A DNA stretch of 64,000 nt from Cliona cf. orientalis (Eukaryota; Porifera; Demospongiae; Clionaida; Clionaidae). The notes under the pieces are model-generated. The model searched no databases and was not told the origin of the DNA. It saw only the letters and a list, made by a program, of their open reading frames with translations. Where the stretch lies: positions 25,480,058 to 25,544,057 of the forward strand of contig OZ005689.1 in the NCBI GenBank assembly GCA_963930775.1. Direction: 5' to 3'. Of this stretch, positions 1 to 11,139 are shown piece after piece. How positions within the stretch are numbered: position 1 is the stretch's first letter; each line of letters opens with the position of its first letter. The position numbers were made by a program, and so were the translations under genes.

Positions 1-985
1 ACCTGCACCTGCCACATATTGTGATCTATAACACAGGTGGAGGCTGGTTATTCATGGTTGCATTGACGGATATAGTCGACGTATAATTTATTTGAAATGT
101 GCAGATAACAATCGTGCTGACACCGATTTAAGCTGCTTTGCCGAGGGTGTTGAACAAATGGGGCTGTCTTCGTGCTGACTGTGGTGGAGAGAATGTAATG
201 GTGGCATCGTACATGTTGGAACATCCACGTAGAGGACCTGGTAGAGGAAGCTTTATTAGTGGACGATCAGTACACGACCAAAGAATCGAGCGTCTATGGA
301 GAGATGTTTTTATGGGTTGTACCTTATTGTTCTACCATCTTTTTCATCACATGGAAGAAGTACATGTTGGAACATCCACGTAGAGGACCTGGTAGAGGAA
401 GCTTTATTAGTGGACGATCAGTACACGACCAAAGAATCGAGCGTCTATGGAGAGATGTTTTTATGGGTTGTACCTTATTGTTCTACCATCTTTTTCATCA
501 CATGGAAGAAGTACATGTGCTTAACGTGGATGACGAAATACATATTTTTTGCTTGCACTATATATTCCTGACACGTATTAACAGTGCACTTCAACAGTTC
601 TGTGATGGTTGGAACAACCACCCTCTGTCATCAGGAACAGGAATGTCACCTCAACAACTCTGGATTAGTGGGCTCCTTTGATCCACTGAAGTTCTTACCG
701 AGGTATGCAAATTAACTCACGAGGACCAAGCCGTATTTTATTCACTATGCTACTTATTCAATTTTTCACAGCAAGAGTCAAGACTATTTCGTAGATTGGA
801 ATGGGCCACTTCCATTTGAGTCAGATGACACTGATGATGCAATTGTAGTGCCAGAAACCTTTTGCCCCCTTGATGCCGCTGATCAGCAAGAATTATTTCA
901 TTGTATTTCACCATCAGCCCCGAGTACCAATTACGGTATTGATCTATACTTTGCCACACTGTCCTTTGTGCAAGAGAAGGTGTTG
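1..985 (+). pseudogene. Integrase-core-domain gene remnant (C-terminal part)
   Basis: Plus-strand frames give [16 protein letters not shown], then [31 protein letters not shown] and [10 protein letters not shown]. After a probable intron (about 700-769) a tail follows with DYFVDWNGPLPF and STNYGIDLYFATL. This order matches the integrase-core protein family, widespread in fish, corals and sponges, that has the ERLWRDV signature and an NYGIDLY-type C terminus. By homology the fold is an RNase H-like DDE integrase; the present function is unknown. The start lies outside the window and the copy is not intact. A 151-bp tandem duplication sits inside it and is listed separately. Family identity is confident, activity unlikely. 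Confidence 0.7.
210..511. repeat. Perfect 151-bp tandem duplication
   Basis: Bases 210-360 and 361-511 appear identical by eye, and the first bases of the unit (tacatg) recur at 512. The unit covers the RGPGRGSF to FHHMEEV part of the integrase-core remnant. Perfect identity means either a very recent duplication or an assembly artefact. Confidence 0.9.
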
Positions 986-1589
986 TACACATGATGGAAA
1001 TTATTTTTGTGCAGATTAATGTTTTGGTATAATAATATTATTATAATCAATGACACTTTTCCAGATGTTTATGATCATACCACAATATCATACTAACAGT
1101 GTTATATAGCTGCATGATTGTGGTTGACAAAAAGTAATGAGAAGATGTGGTATAGTTATAGTTATGGAAGTGATAACTTTAATTACGATTTCCCAAATTC
1201 ACCATGCATTGTAAATGCAACATCTAGCTGCTTCTTGAAAGTTTCATAATCATCATACTTGGTAGGCAGAGTGAGCATTATTGCACAAGTGCTTGCTGTT
1301 GGAAATACATTGTGTTCATTAAAATTTAATGTTGGTTTCTTTCTGGGGTATCCGCAGGGTGGAATGGAGTATGGCCCAGAAAAAAAAATTCAGGACTTGC
1401 TCAAGTGATACAGACACACCTACAACATAATAATAATATTATTATGGATTTTGACAATGAAGACTTAATTAACAGTGGTTGTTTTTACTTGGTTCGGCTG
1501 TTGTTAAACCACTTGGATCCACCTCATTTTCATCAACAACAATTCTAGTAGGTTTGGCTGCATTAATTTTATACAAACAAAATTATAGG

Positions 1590-1725
1590 CTACAAGTGGG
1601 GGGGGGGGGGGGGGGGGGGGGTGGGGGACTGCCTGCTGCACCTGATATCAATTGGGTCAGCCATTACAATCACCAGCTATGAGCTTTATTGCAGAGGGGC
1701 ACCCTGGGATCCCCCCCCCCCTGAA
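1590..1725. repeat. Poly-G/poly-C low-complexity pair
   Basis: A run of about 25 G is followed about 90 bp later by a C run after the words ggggcaccctgggatc. The same pairing (G run, then ctgggatc plus a C run) recurs at 62628-62676, so both are probably the same repeat family. It lies in an intron of the HECT gene. Confidence 0.6.
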
Positions 1726-3507
1726 AATTGCCAAGTATTACAATGTCATATTATTATTGTAGAGTGTGTTAAACAATAACTTCAAAAGCCACTAGAAACT
1801 GTCTCAGAGGTCATAAATTATCCATGCCCCAAGACCCCACCCTGTAGGTACTGCACACTAGAATCCCCCCCCCCCCCTACGAAAAAATCATCTCTGTGCA
1901 TGCCGTATTTTTATTTATTTATTTTTTACCTTTCTCGCACTCGTATCAATAGTCCAGGAACATCATGTATGTGTTGGTTTCTCTTGTATGTGCATTTGAC
2001 CCTGGACCTGATGAAGAGTACTGCACCACCTCAAACAGTTCTTGGATATGGTATACATGTAATTATACCTTGGTTGTTAATTTTGTTCATACCACTTGTA
2101 TATGTGCATACCTGCTTCCAACGGCTTCTTGGAGTCAGTGCAGAAGAATGAGCGCATTAAGTCCTTGTATTCACATAATGCCTCCTTTACTCCCAAGCAA
2201 CTTAGCCCGTTACAAACTGGGAGAGCTCCCCTAACGAATCAAGGATGACATGTTGTAACGCAACAGTTTGAACAATATCCACAATATCGGTGGTTGAGAC
2301 TTTAAATACTGCTTTTGTGTACCCACTACAAATTAAAAGGTCGATACTTTTCTCCTCCATAACAATACTTCGCAGTTGATTGTCGTCAGCTGCTTTCTGC
2401 ACCTAAAATAATATAATGTAGATGCACTTAAAAACCACACCTACAGTATTCTGCACTGGTGGCTCAGTTTTATTGCATTTTGGTTTGTTCAGCTACAGGT
2501 AGAGATAATATTGATAACCATTACCAATATCCATCCGATTGGATGCTGGAGCCCAGCATAGGTAAGGGTCACCAAGTCATAATCTATAGTATACAGTACA
2601 CTGTATATGTTTCCTCTACAAATTTGGCACAAACATAACAATTATGCTCCAATTCTTAGAGGCAAATATTCAATATTACAGTTGTGTATGCATTCTATGC
2701 CTGTTTGCAACATACACATCTACATGTATGCATGACCAATAATTATTGGAAAGTGTTGTGCATCATTCAGTAAGGGGTATTGAATAATAATTATTCAAAT
2801 TTTTAGAAGAAATAGTACGGGTAATACGAGGATTTGAGATGCAAACACACCTTTTCCAGGAAGTCCCTTATCATCTTGTCTGGAACTTCATCTGATGATA
2901 CTATAATATCCGAAGGACTCGTACCACACATGAAACTGTACACGGCTGGGCAATCCAATTTTGCTATACACACCATCCTAAAAAATCAATGTAAAACCAT
3001 ATCCATTGTAATTATAGAAGTTATAATACAAACCTGGAATGCCATTGAATTATACAAAAAGCACCCAGTGGTGGACAGGTACCGCTATGCAATTACATCC
3101 CCAGACCAGCTAAAGAACTCTCTTGTTAGCCCCCCCAGTATCTGTGCCATCCTCACCTACGAACTGTACCTGATATAATAAAAAACAGTATGTACCTGCT
3201 CAGAGTAGGTTCAACAGTCATCAATAAAAAATTTAATGCTAATTAACAAGCATTCATGTACACTGACCCCAACTTTAGATGCCCTTGGATTAGCCTCAAG
3301 TGAGGGTTAAATAGATGTTATTAGAAGGGATGCCACCATTCTTACAACTTGCAGTCCAAGGTCACAAACATCAGCCAATTGCAAATTAATGGTAACTGAG
3401 AAAATTGTTCATAAAGGGTTTAGGACTTGAACTGGTATAAGGTAGCACAATAACAAATTTAGGGCACTCTTATTGCAAGGGATTTGGGATAAGCAGAAAA
3501 ACGAATA

Positions 3508-5538
3508 CCGTAGTGTCCCGGACAAACACCCATGCGTGATTTTGGGCTGCATGGGCACTTACCTGGGAACAAAATTCCATACATACAAGTATGTATGTCA
3601 CAACAATGTAATTATGCACTACAATAATGATATTATTATGCATGGGCTGACTATAATTATTTGGATCAGCATGACTGTATTCAATAATTATTAGAAATGG
3701 ATAAATGTCATGATGTTTTAATATATGAACCCATTCAAGTCGGTATCTCAACTCAGATAGTCAGGGTTGCTCCTCAGTGTTGTTAAAGCTTGAAACTCCC
3801 ATATTGCCACTAAAATGTATGCGCATGCGCAGACAAACGGATCTGTAGGCCACACCCCTCACTGCAGGTGGAATTTAATGAGCGAAGAGACTTAGCTCCA
3901 CTCCAGCATGAATACTATAGTACCGAACAGTTAACTCGCCTCTTCAGTCTTGCTTTGCAAGAAGCATAGATATGCGAGATGTCGGAGACTTTGGTGGGCC
4001 CAGCTTGCGAGTACAACAATGACGTTCTCACTCCGTTCAAACTGGCGTCGATGCTGGCGCCGGCGCAAGATTGAGAGATTAGGGCTAGGCTAGCTAGGCT
4101 ATAGCTAGCTAGCTGTACTGCAGCCTAGGCCGAGGGCCGGCCAGCCCCAAGGCTGTACTCGTATATACGTACTCGAGTACTCGAACTCGCGATCGATGGC
4201 CGGCCGGCCGGCCGCGCCGAGCGCGCGGCGCTTTGCACCTCGTACATCTCCATGGTTACCATGTTTTTGCACACGGCCCTACCATTCTGACCAATCGGGT
4301 GCGTTATGACACAAAACGACACTTTCTGAAAAGTATATAGTATAACAAGTACGTTCACTATCCACGTACAGCACTAGGCTCAACCTAAGGCTTCCCTCAT
4401 TTACCAGGGAGGCCACTTAAGATGCAAGCTAGCACTACATTATTATGCACCTTTCTTTATCAGGTAGGCAACTTAAGATGCTACATAATATTATGCATCA
4501 AGTATATAGTGGCAAATGTACTGTTACATGACATTGTACATAATATTAAATGACTTAATTTGTATGTATGTATGCTGATTCATTGCTGAAGAGCAGAGCT
4601 AAGTGCTGGAGATAGATTGGACATGTATGGTATGGTATGGTGTACCTGCTGTTTCCAGCCAAGTACGTGTGGCTGACCTCCGCCAGCCTGAGGGCACTGT
4701 CATGCTGGATGGAAGCCTCCTCCCATGCATCCTCCTGGATACAGGATAAAAGGGAATTACTATCTGACAGCTGTGATATCTGCAAACTGGTAGATCTACT
4801 CTTATAATTATGCACACTGGACATATGCCATGTGACCATTCATGTGCACAGCTGGACATGGACAGCCTTCGAGGCAAAAATAATTTACTCACTCACACAA
4901 GTATGTTTAATGTCACAATCATGGGATAATGTGGTGATCATCTATTAATAGTACATGCTCACAAAATATAGACAAATAGTATCCTGCCTGGGCATTAGTG
5001 CCGTGCGCATGCGCAGATGGAAGCGGTTGCCGAGGCCACACCCCGCATAGCAACTTAGTGTACGTGTGCAATGGCGACGTTCTCGCTCTGCTCGACGTTG
5101 CTACCGTACTACTGACAGGTATGATTAAGAAAAGATCTCGCCTCTCGCTTCGCTCGAGGCTAGCTCGGTGGCTAGCGCCAGCGCCTGCTTAGCAGGCCTC
5201 TCGAAACGCGTGGCGCTTTCGCACCGAGCGTTCGACAATGCATCTCTAGCTGTACCTATGGCCCGAGGCACTCTACTTTGTGCACACGGCCCTACAGCTC
5301 TGACCAATCCTGAGCCTAGTAGTGCGGACTTCTCTCTGCCCGCGCCGTGCGTTCATAGCAATCGGGCGCATTAAAGATGCGTATCCATGCCTTCATGTAA
5401 TGACACGGACTATATAAGAAAATTGTCGCTCTGAAAAATATTTTTCGTTGTATATATATAACAATAATATAGAAGTTGCTACAGTGGCCCCTTGAAATGC
5501 GGTACATCAGGAGTGGGTGCTTGCCTGGGACACCACGG
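3508..5538. mobile_element. 2.0-kb element with TA-flanked CCGT terminal inverted repeats
   Basis: The left end is CCGTAGTGTCCCGGACAAAC; the right end read on the minus strand is CCGTGGTGTCCCAGGCAAGC. A TA dinucleotide flanks both (3506-3507 and 5539-5540), as for TA-targeting transposons. The element sits wholly inside the 2.4-kb intron between HECT exons 5608-5725 and 3034-3169, which explains that intron's size. Subterminal words of the form GGGYRCTTRCCTGGG repeat near the ends. Inside are a segment shared with 34245-35355 and GC-rich promoter-like stretches with GCGCATGCGC at 3821 and 5005. No transposase is recognised. A possible splice-bounded stretch on minus at 4640-4737 (AWEEASIQHDSALRLAEVS) matches nothing I know. 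Confidence 0.6.
3575..4200. repeat. Interspersed repeat R, copy 1
   Basis: About 600 bp align with 34245-35355, including ggttgctcctcagtgttgtt, gacaaacggatctgtaggc and a TAGCTAGC-rich tail ending in ggccggcc. Copy 2 carries a 387-bp insertion at 34401 and a local ~90-bp tandem duplication (34800-34985) that copy 1 lacks. Copy 1 lies inside the 3508-5538 element. Confidence 0.75.
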
Positions 5539-8050
5539 TACTCTCATCCACTCATAAGTGATAGGATCCTATTGTATGTGGCATCCCTAATTTACATTAG
5601 TACTTACAACTAGCTCCTTGCTTGGTAAGAATTGACTACGTGCCATTCGCTTGAAAGCATCACTGAGTATATGAGACCTCTGTACTGGTATGGTGAAGGT
5701 TTCACTTAGAGTTAAGTACCTTCGTTACTGAGCTCAAGAGCAGCTTAAATTAGTGCTTCTTCAGTGTCCTGAACATCACATCCTGTATTACCCCCTGTGT
5801 TGTCAGAGTCCTGTGTGCATTTCAAGAATAACAACAACCCCTGAATATACGCCTTCCGCAACAGGCCCCTTACTAGACTATATTATAACATTGTATGGGC
5901 ATTTTACATAATGCAATTACATTTTCTGGAGAGGGTGTGGTGAGATCAACGTGTGTCTCATAACCTGTGGAACACGTAGGAGGGGAGTGATGCTGCTCTT
6001 TTAACCACAACACTGGAGATGGAGAGCCTTCTTGATGTTTATACCAAGATACTGGAGGAGGAGATTCAATGGCTGGAGAAGTATCATCCGATGATTTAGC
6101 ACTTGTAGTCAGGTTGAATGCTATAAAATATCAATGTGAGATATTATAAACGTGTATTACATTTAGTTGATGTTAACAAACAGTCAGAGCTCAAGGATCT
6201 ACCACCCGATGAGTGTGATGACCTGCAGGATAATTATACTACACATCTGATGCATGTCACTACAGTTTGAATCTGTTCTGCACCTTTCACATCTGACCAA
6301 ATGTTCCTTCAGAGCACTAACAGATACCATTTCGCCACATACCAAACCCGCTTCCATTGGTGGGTTGCCAGCAGACTACAAATCCAAAAATAAATAAATA
6401 ATCACTCCTGAGGGATTAAATTCCTAAACAATTATGACAAAATAATTCTTACCACAGAGGGTTCCTCACTAGTGCTCAGATGCCATTGTAGGGGACGGAT
6501 GTAGACAACAGCATGATGTACGACTGCCCGTAGGTAAGGAATAGTATAGCCACTTTGAGGTATGGCGATTTCTTGAAGTACCTTGCCTCCTCCTTCTGGG
6601 ACACGAAGCAGTTCAAACCCCCCCCGCATCTGCTAGTTTAGGATACTGAAAGGTCAATTCACTATTGATTTCCTGGTGGTTACAGTACTCATCAAATGTG
6701 ATCTTTTTTTCACCTAACCCAGCAAGAAGTGATGCACACTCCTGACTATCTGGAATAACATCTTGCTCCTTGCTAGCTAAACATACAAAGGTATGTGACC
6801 AAGTTGGGAATTTCTTCTTCTTACTGCCGCCCTTCTTATATGCACCACTCTTCCTTTTTTCCCAGAGTCCCCCTTATATCCCATAAAAAAGAGCGACGAC
6901 TTGGGTCAGCTGAAGTGGATTGTACACTACCAGCCAAAGTAGACAGGCGAAGTGGAAAGGAAGGAGATACAGAGTACGTTGCAGCAGATGATAATGGAGT
7001 ATTTAGTCCCAGGCGTGATGGGTCACTGTATGTGATTGGTACTCGCTGGCTAGCTGAAGGGGCACTGAATCCAATATTGCATGCACCAGTAACTGGGACT
7101 CGGGAATTTCCAGATGGAACACATTAACGATTGAGAGTGTCAACGTCTGTAATAAAATTAATAATAAAAGTAGTGTGCACAATTATAATCAGTTCCAGCC
7201 CATTTGGTAGCCTCGTCCCCAGGCATTCCTGTGTTTTTAACATTGCACGTGAAAAATTAGGAAAGCCTGATTGATTTTGTGATGTAATTATTATATACTC
7301 CCATGATTTCTGCCGAGTGGGCAAAGATAACAAACTGCAGCAGAAAATAATTGTCACAAAATCAATCAGGCCTTTCAGATTTTTTATGGCCATTAATTAA
7401 ATACTACATGTATTTAGCATTCAGTCACATATGTGATAAATATGAAATATTTTGAAGCTTGAATGAGTAGGTAATGCAATAATCTTACATCCCACCGTAC
7501 CTAAACGTGAGCCACCACCAGAAGCAGATGACCTGATGCTGACTACCTATACCCGCAGCAGAAATTGCAGTCCCTGGACGATCCCGGCCTCCTCTCTGCT
7601 CCAGCCTGTCTACAGCTTCCAGTGGCTGCTGCCTTAGATGACTTGTAGTGTTTAGCACATGATCACGAAGGCCATACTGTGTAAAAAAAAACCATAAAAT
7701 TAATATAACGTATACACAGACATGCCAGGAAAAGATTTTTGACAATTTTCACGAATACAAAGGTACCTGGGCTTGGCGAAATTTTTATCAAGTGAAAATT
7801 TTCACGTATATGGCTATTACCACTAGGGTGCTGTACATGTACATTATACTGCGGGTGAGCCTTCAGTCACAGTATTCATATATTATATGGAACGTGCAAG
7901 CAAGATAGCACTTGTGATGCAAGAGATGATCATACATAATGTAGTACCAGACAAAATCTTTCATACTGAGAGTAATATAATTCTAGAAGGTGCTGTAGGT
8001 GTGGCAGGGAATTTGGAAATATCACGGTAACGTACTTAAGGGGTCAGTAA

Positions 8051-8300
8051 GGCCACTTCAATTTATTCTGTTTCTCGGGCTGGCCTTTCCTCAGGATAGG
8101 GTCGGTAGGCTGGCTTGTAAATGTACATAAATTCAATTAACTGGGCGTGTCCTAGGTCAATAATCGAGTCTTATCTCAAACAATCTATTGCGCATGCTCA
8201 GAACATAATTAAACCCAACCTCTGATCTCAACACTAACAAGGTTTCTCTGAAAGTAGGGTCGGTTGGGCCTGAGAAACAGAGTATTAAGTTGAAGTGGCC
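8051..8300. mobile_element. 250-bp MITE, TAA target duplication (PIF/Harbinger-like)
   Basis: Imperfect terminal inverted repeats of about 33 bp begin GGCCACTTCAA and include CTGTTTCTC; the right arm mirrors them, ending GAAGTGGCC. TAA flanks both sides (8048-8050 and 8301-8303). A 3-bp TAA/TWA duplication is the habit of PIF/Harbinger elements, so assignment is by that rule only. No coding capacity. Confidence 0.75.
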
Positions 8301-8639
8301 TAATAATAATTCATCCAGTGTATTTTGGTGTCAACTTATTATGTCTATTGTAAATAGAGATAGATTTAATGAAAGAGTCCAAAAACCCACAAAGCCATGC
8401 CACTACACTAGGCTAGGAGCAGGCAAATAGCTTGATATTCATAACTCAATCAATGTTTGTACTTACTTCAGCATTGGTAGACAAAACACTGATTCATATC
8501 TTCACTGAGTGGTAGCTGCAATCACAGATAAAAAGCCTCAAAATTGGCTATTTAACAGTAAGAACGATTCTTACCGGCAATAGAGCAACAAACAATAAGC
8601 TCTCTCGGTACTAGGTGCAAGTAACCAGCAAGCGCGTTA

Positions 8640-8775
8640 AGCCCTTCTCTTCACCTTCACCCACGTGGCAGCAGGCGCATACTTTAATACAAGTAATAAT
8701 TCAATTTTAGCGAAAAGGTAGCGGCACAATGCGCATGCGCAGCGAAGTGTTGCATTAACCACACCCACCCATCTA
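8640..8775 (-). promoter_or_regulatory. Promoter-like GCGCATGCGC / CCACACCC module upstream of the HECT gene
   Basis: The perfect palindrome GCGCATGCGC at 8731-8740 matches the NRF1-type core of many metazoan housekeeping promoters. CCACACCC follows 28 bp later at 8759. The site is about 1 kb 5' of the first candidate exon of the minus-strand HECT gene, so it may be its promoter. The same pair also occurs in repeats, so it could equally belong to a decayed element. Confidence 0.35.
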
Positions 8776-9096
8776 TCACAGAGCGCTCGAGTTGACCGTG
8801 TGCCCCCTGCCCCCTACTCCTGAAATGCTTAGCATGATCCACTTGAGATTCACCCCTAGCTCAAGTAGGCCCCATCCCTCCAAAAATTAATAGTACCCCA
8901 CTCTTCCTCGACCCAAAGTAGACACGCATCCACCATAACACCCTTTCCAACCACATTCCATCCTCTACTGCTATACTCCTCCTGAAGTATAGCTCCTGTC
9001 CACCAGTGCACCCCTACTCTTGATTAATGTCTACTATCCTGCTCCTTTGCACATGCACCTCCCACTACTGAAGTGATTGACTACTATCCTACTCCA

Positions 9097-9310
9097 GTTC
9101 GCATACCGGCCCCTCCAGCTGAAATAGACCCCTCCTCCTGAAAATGGTACTCTCCAAATGGAATACACACCCCCTCCAATCAAAAGTAGCTCCCTCCACT
9201 CCGGTTCGCATACCGGCCAATCCAGCTGAAGTAGACCCCCTCCTGAAAATGGTACCCTCCAAATGAAATACACACCCCCTCCAATTGAAAGTAGCCCCCT
9301 CCAAAGGAAA
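9097..9310. repeat. 107-bp C-rich tandem repeat, two units
   Basis: Unit 1 (9097-9203) and unit 2 (9204-9310) share gttcgcataccggcc, tccagctgaa, ctcctgaaaatggta and aatacacaccccctccaat. Less regular CCCCT-rich sequence from about 8800 looks like older divergent units. It produces repeated short frames on the minus strand that are not genes. Confidence 0.8.
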
Positions 9311-9599
9311 CTCCACCCCTACAAAAAAGGAACTGTACTTTTGACACTATCCACCCTTCATAACAACTTGTGTGGGCTGGACCATACAAGATCACACGGA
9401 AAATTTCATTGGTGGATGTTGAAGTTGACACACCAGGGAGAAGTAGCAGCAAGATTTATCACGTTAATTTTCTAAGGAAATGGTATAGGGATACACACTG
9501 CTGTCTTTCTATTTTGCAGAGTGGATGTAGAGAAGATGTACCACTGTAGCACTGGAGAACCCTGGAAGGTGTAGAGCCACCACAGCTACCTGGTCTCAC

Positions 9600-10757
9600 C
9601 ACAACTCGGGAAAATGAAATTATTGGGAGAATTTCCTCCAATCACAGAAGGCAAACTTGGAAGGATGGCAGTGGTCGAACACAAAATTCACATTGAAGGT
9701 GGCCAGCCCGTTCGACAAGAACCTTACCAGGTGCCGATAGCAAGGAGAGAAGCACTTAAGAAGAATTGGACAAAATGTTAGGAGTGATTCGGGCTTCGAC
9801 CAGTCCCTGGGCTTCGCCATTGGTAATGGTGGAATAGAAAGTTGGAGGAATACGGTCGTGTGTGTGGACTACAGAAAAGTATCCAAGTTTGATGCATACC
9901 CAATGCCAAATGTGCAAGAAATCCTGGACAAGGTTGGTCCAGCAAAATTCATCTCGACACTTGATTTAGCACAAGGCTACTGGCGGGTGCCCATGGCTGC
10001 CGATTCCCAAGAAGTCACAGCATTTACAACACCATACGGTCTATTGGAGTTTACTGTGATGCCATTCGGGCTCCATAATGCTCCTACAACTTTTCAAAGA
10101 ACGATGAATGAGGTGTTGAGCGACTGTAGTGCTTTCTCAAAGTCCTATATTGATGATGTTGTGGTATTAGTGCACTATTTGGGATATGTTATGGGAGAGG
10201 GAAGAATTGAGCCAGATCCAAAGAAAGTTGAGGCAGTCAAGCAACCAGTTACAAATAGTGAAGTTAGGGCATTCCATGGCCTTGCTAGCTACTACCGGAA
10301 ATTCGTGCCCAATTTTGCTACTCGTGCAGCTCCACTTACAGAGCTATTGAAGAAACGCCAACACGAGGAAATTGTGTGGACAGAGAAATGTGGAAAAGCT
10401 TTCAGGGATTTGAAGAGTGCTTTGACAACAAAACCAGTATTGACAGCTCCCAATTTCTCCCAGCCTTTTGTTATTCAGACTGATGCCGCAGAAGGGATAG
10501 GAGCTGTCTTGAGTCAGATGGGAGAGGATGGCCAGGAGCTCCCCATTGCATACGCTAGCCGGAAGTTGCAATCAAGGGAAAAGAACTATGCTACCATTAA
10601 AAAGGAGTGTCTGGGCATTAAAGCACTTTTATCGCTACATCTATGTACAAACGTTTACCATCGAGACTCACACTCCTCCACCCTTACTTCTGATACACTA
10701 GCCATCGCAGAAACTCTTGATAGGCCATCTGCGTTAGCATTGTTGCTCCCAGAGTGA
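9600..10757 (+). mobile_element. Ty3/gypsy-type pol fossil (RT and RNase H part)
   Basis: The order of a gypsy-type polyprotein can be followed. An upstream connector has EGGQPVRQEPYQVPIARRE. Reverse transcriptase has CVDYRKVSKFDAYPMPN, FISTLDLAQGYWRVPM, MPFGLHNAPTTFQRTMN and the catalytic box YIDDVVV. The RNase H start is VIQTDAAEGIGAVLSQ. Integrase, protease, gag and LTRs are not seen. The fossil is broken in several places and truncated at both ends; the well-kept RT motifs suggest moderate age. Confidence 0.85.
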
Positions 10758-10759
10758 TG

Positions 10760-11135
10760 ATGGACCTCAAACTTGTGCTGCTGGAGAATTAATGCCCACT
10801 TAGAAAGGCGCCATTAGAACTCTTCATTTGCTTCAGCCACTTGAGTGGTTGGTGGTGGTGGAGTTCCTCTATAGACAATGTATCTCAGACCGTGGTCTTG
10901 TAAGGGGTACCAAGATTTCATAGGTTAGGTTAGTAGCTCAATTAGTTTCTTTATCAGTTACAGTAAACTTCTCATTCTTAGAATCAATTGTATTGTACAC
11001 TTCTTATATCATTTGTGCTATTTAAGCTGGCTGTATTATGTGTATTGTCGGTTCTGTTGTCAGTTCTATACAAGTATTATTCGGCTATTTCGCTACAACG
11101 TCCCACAGCAAGTGTCATACCATTATGTTGTTCTT
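10760..11135. other. No gene seen
   Basis: AT-rich sequence between the gypsy fossil and the DUF7869 gene. I see no domain, terminal repeat or RNA gene. Confidence 0.5.
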
Positions 11136-11139
11136 ATTC

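Larger units (their letters stand above)
1186..7680 (-). pseudogene. G2E3-like HECT E3 ubiquitin ligase, multi-exon, degraded
   Basis: Read on the minus strand the pieces follow the order of G2E3-like HECT proteins of lower metazoans. A candidate exon lies at 7504-7678. A Ser-rich disordered stretch lies at about 6800-7120. About 6453-6780 has KKITFDEYCNHQEI, ELLRVPEGGGKVLQEI and GYTIPYL. About 6245-6376 has the zinc-binding-like LVCGEMVSVSALKEHLVRC. A linker lies at 5930-6125. The HECT start at 5608-5725 has QRSHILSDAFKRM. HECT exons follow at 3034-3169 (QFVGEDGTDTGG), 2851-2977, 2112-2402 and 1930-2040 (GPGSNAHTRETNTYMMF). The last exon, about 1186-1420, has the catalytic-cysteine context FPTASTCAIMLTLP and a terminal stop. 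The enzyme would move ubiquitin from E2 to substrate through that Cys. Lesions: 1-nt mismatches at a G8 run near 6620, at about 2217 and at a T9 run near 1381; in-frame stops near 3091 (after GDVIA) and 1944 (after MMFLDY). Family very likely; pseudogene versus sequencing error is open. Confidence 0.75.

Noticed and set aside
1479-1682. ORF with a poly-glycine run
   Set aside because: Caused by the homopolymer G tract; not a gene.
6795-7127. 110-aa plus-strand ORF with SAEVDCTLPAKVDRR
   Set aside because: The minus strand there is open as a Ser-rich stretch collinear with the HECT gene, so the plus ORF is probably antisense; not certain.
9034-9452. Overlapping repetitive minus-strand ORFs with FSGGG and WRVPFSG repeats
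   Set aside because: Produced by the C-rich 107-bp tandem repeat; no start context or family.
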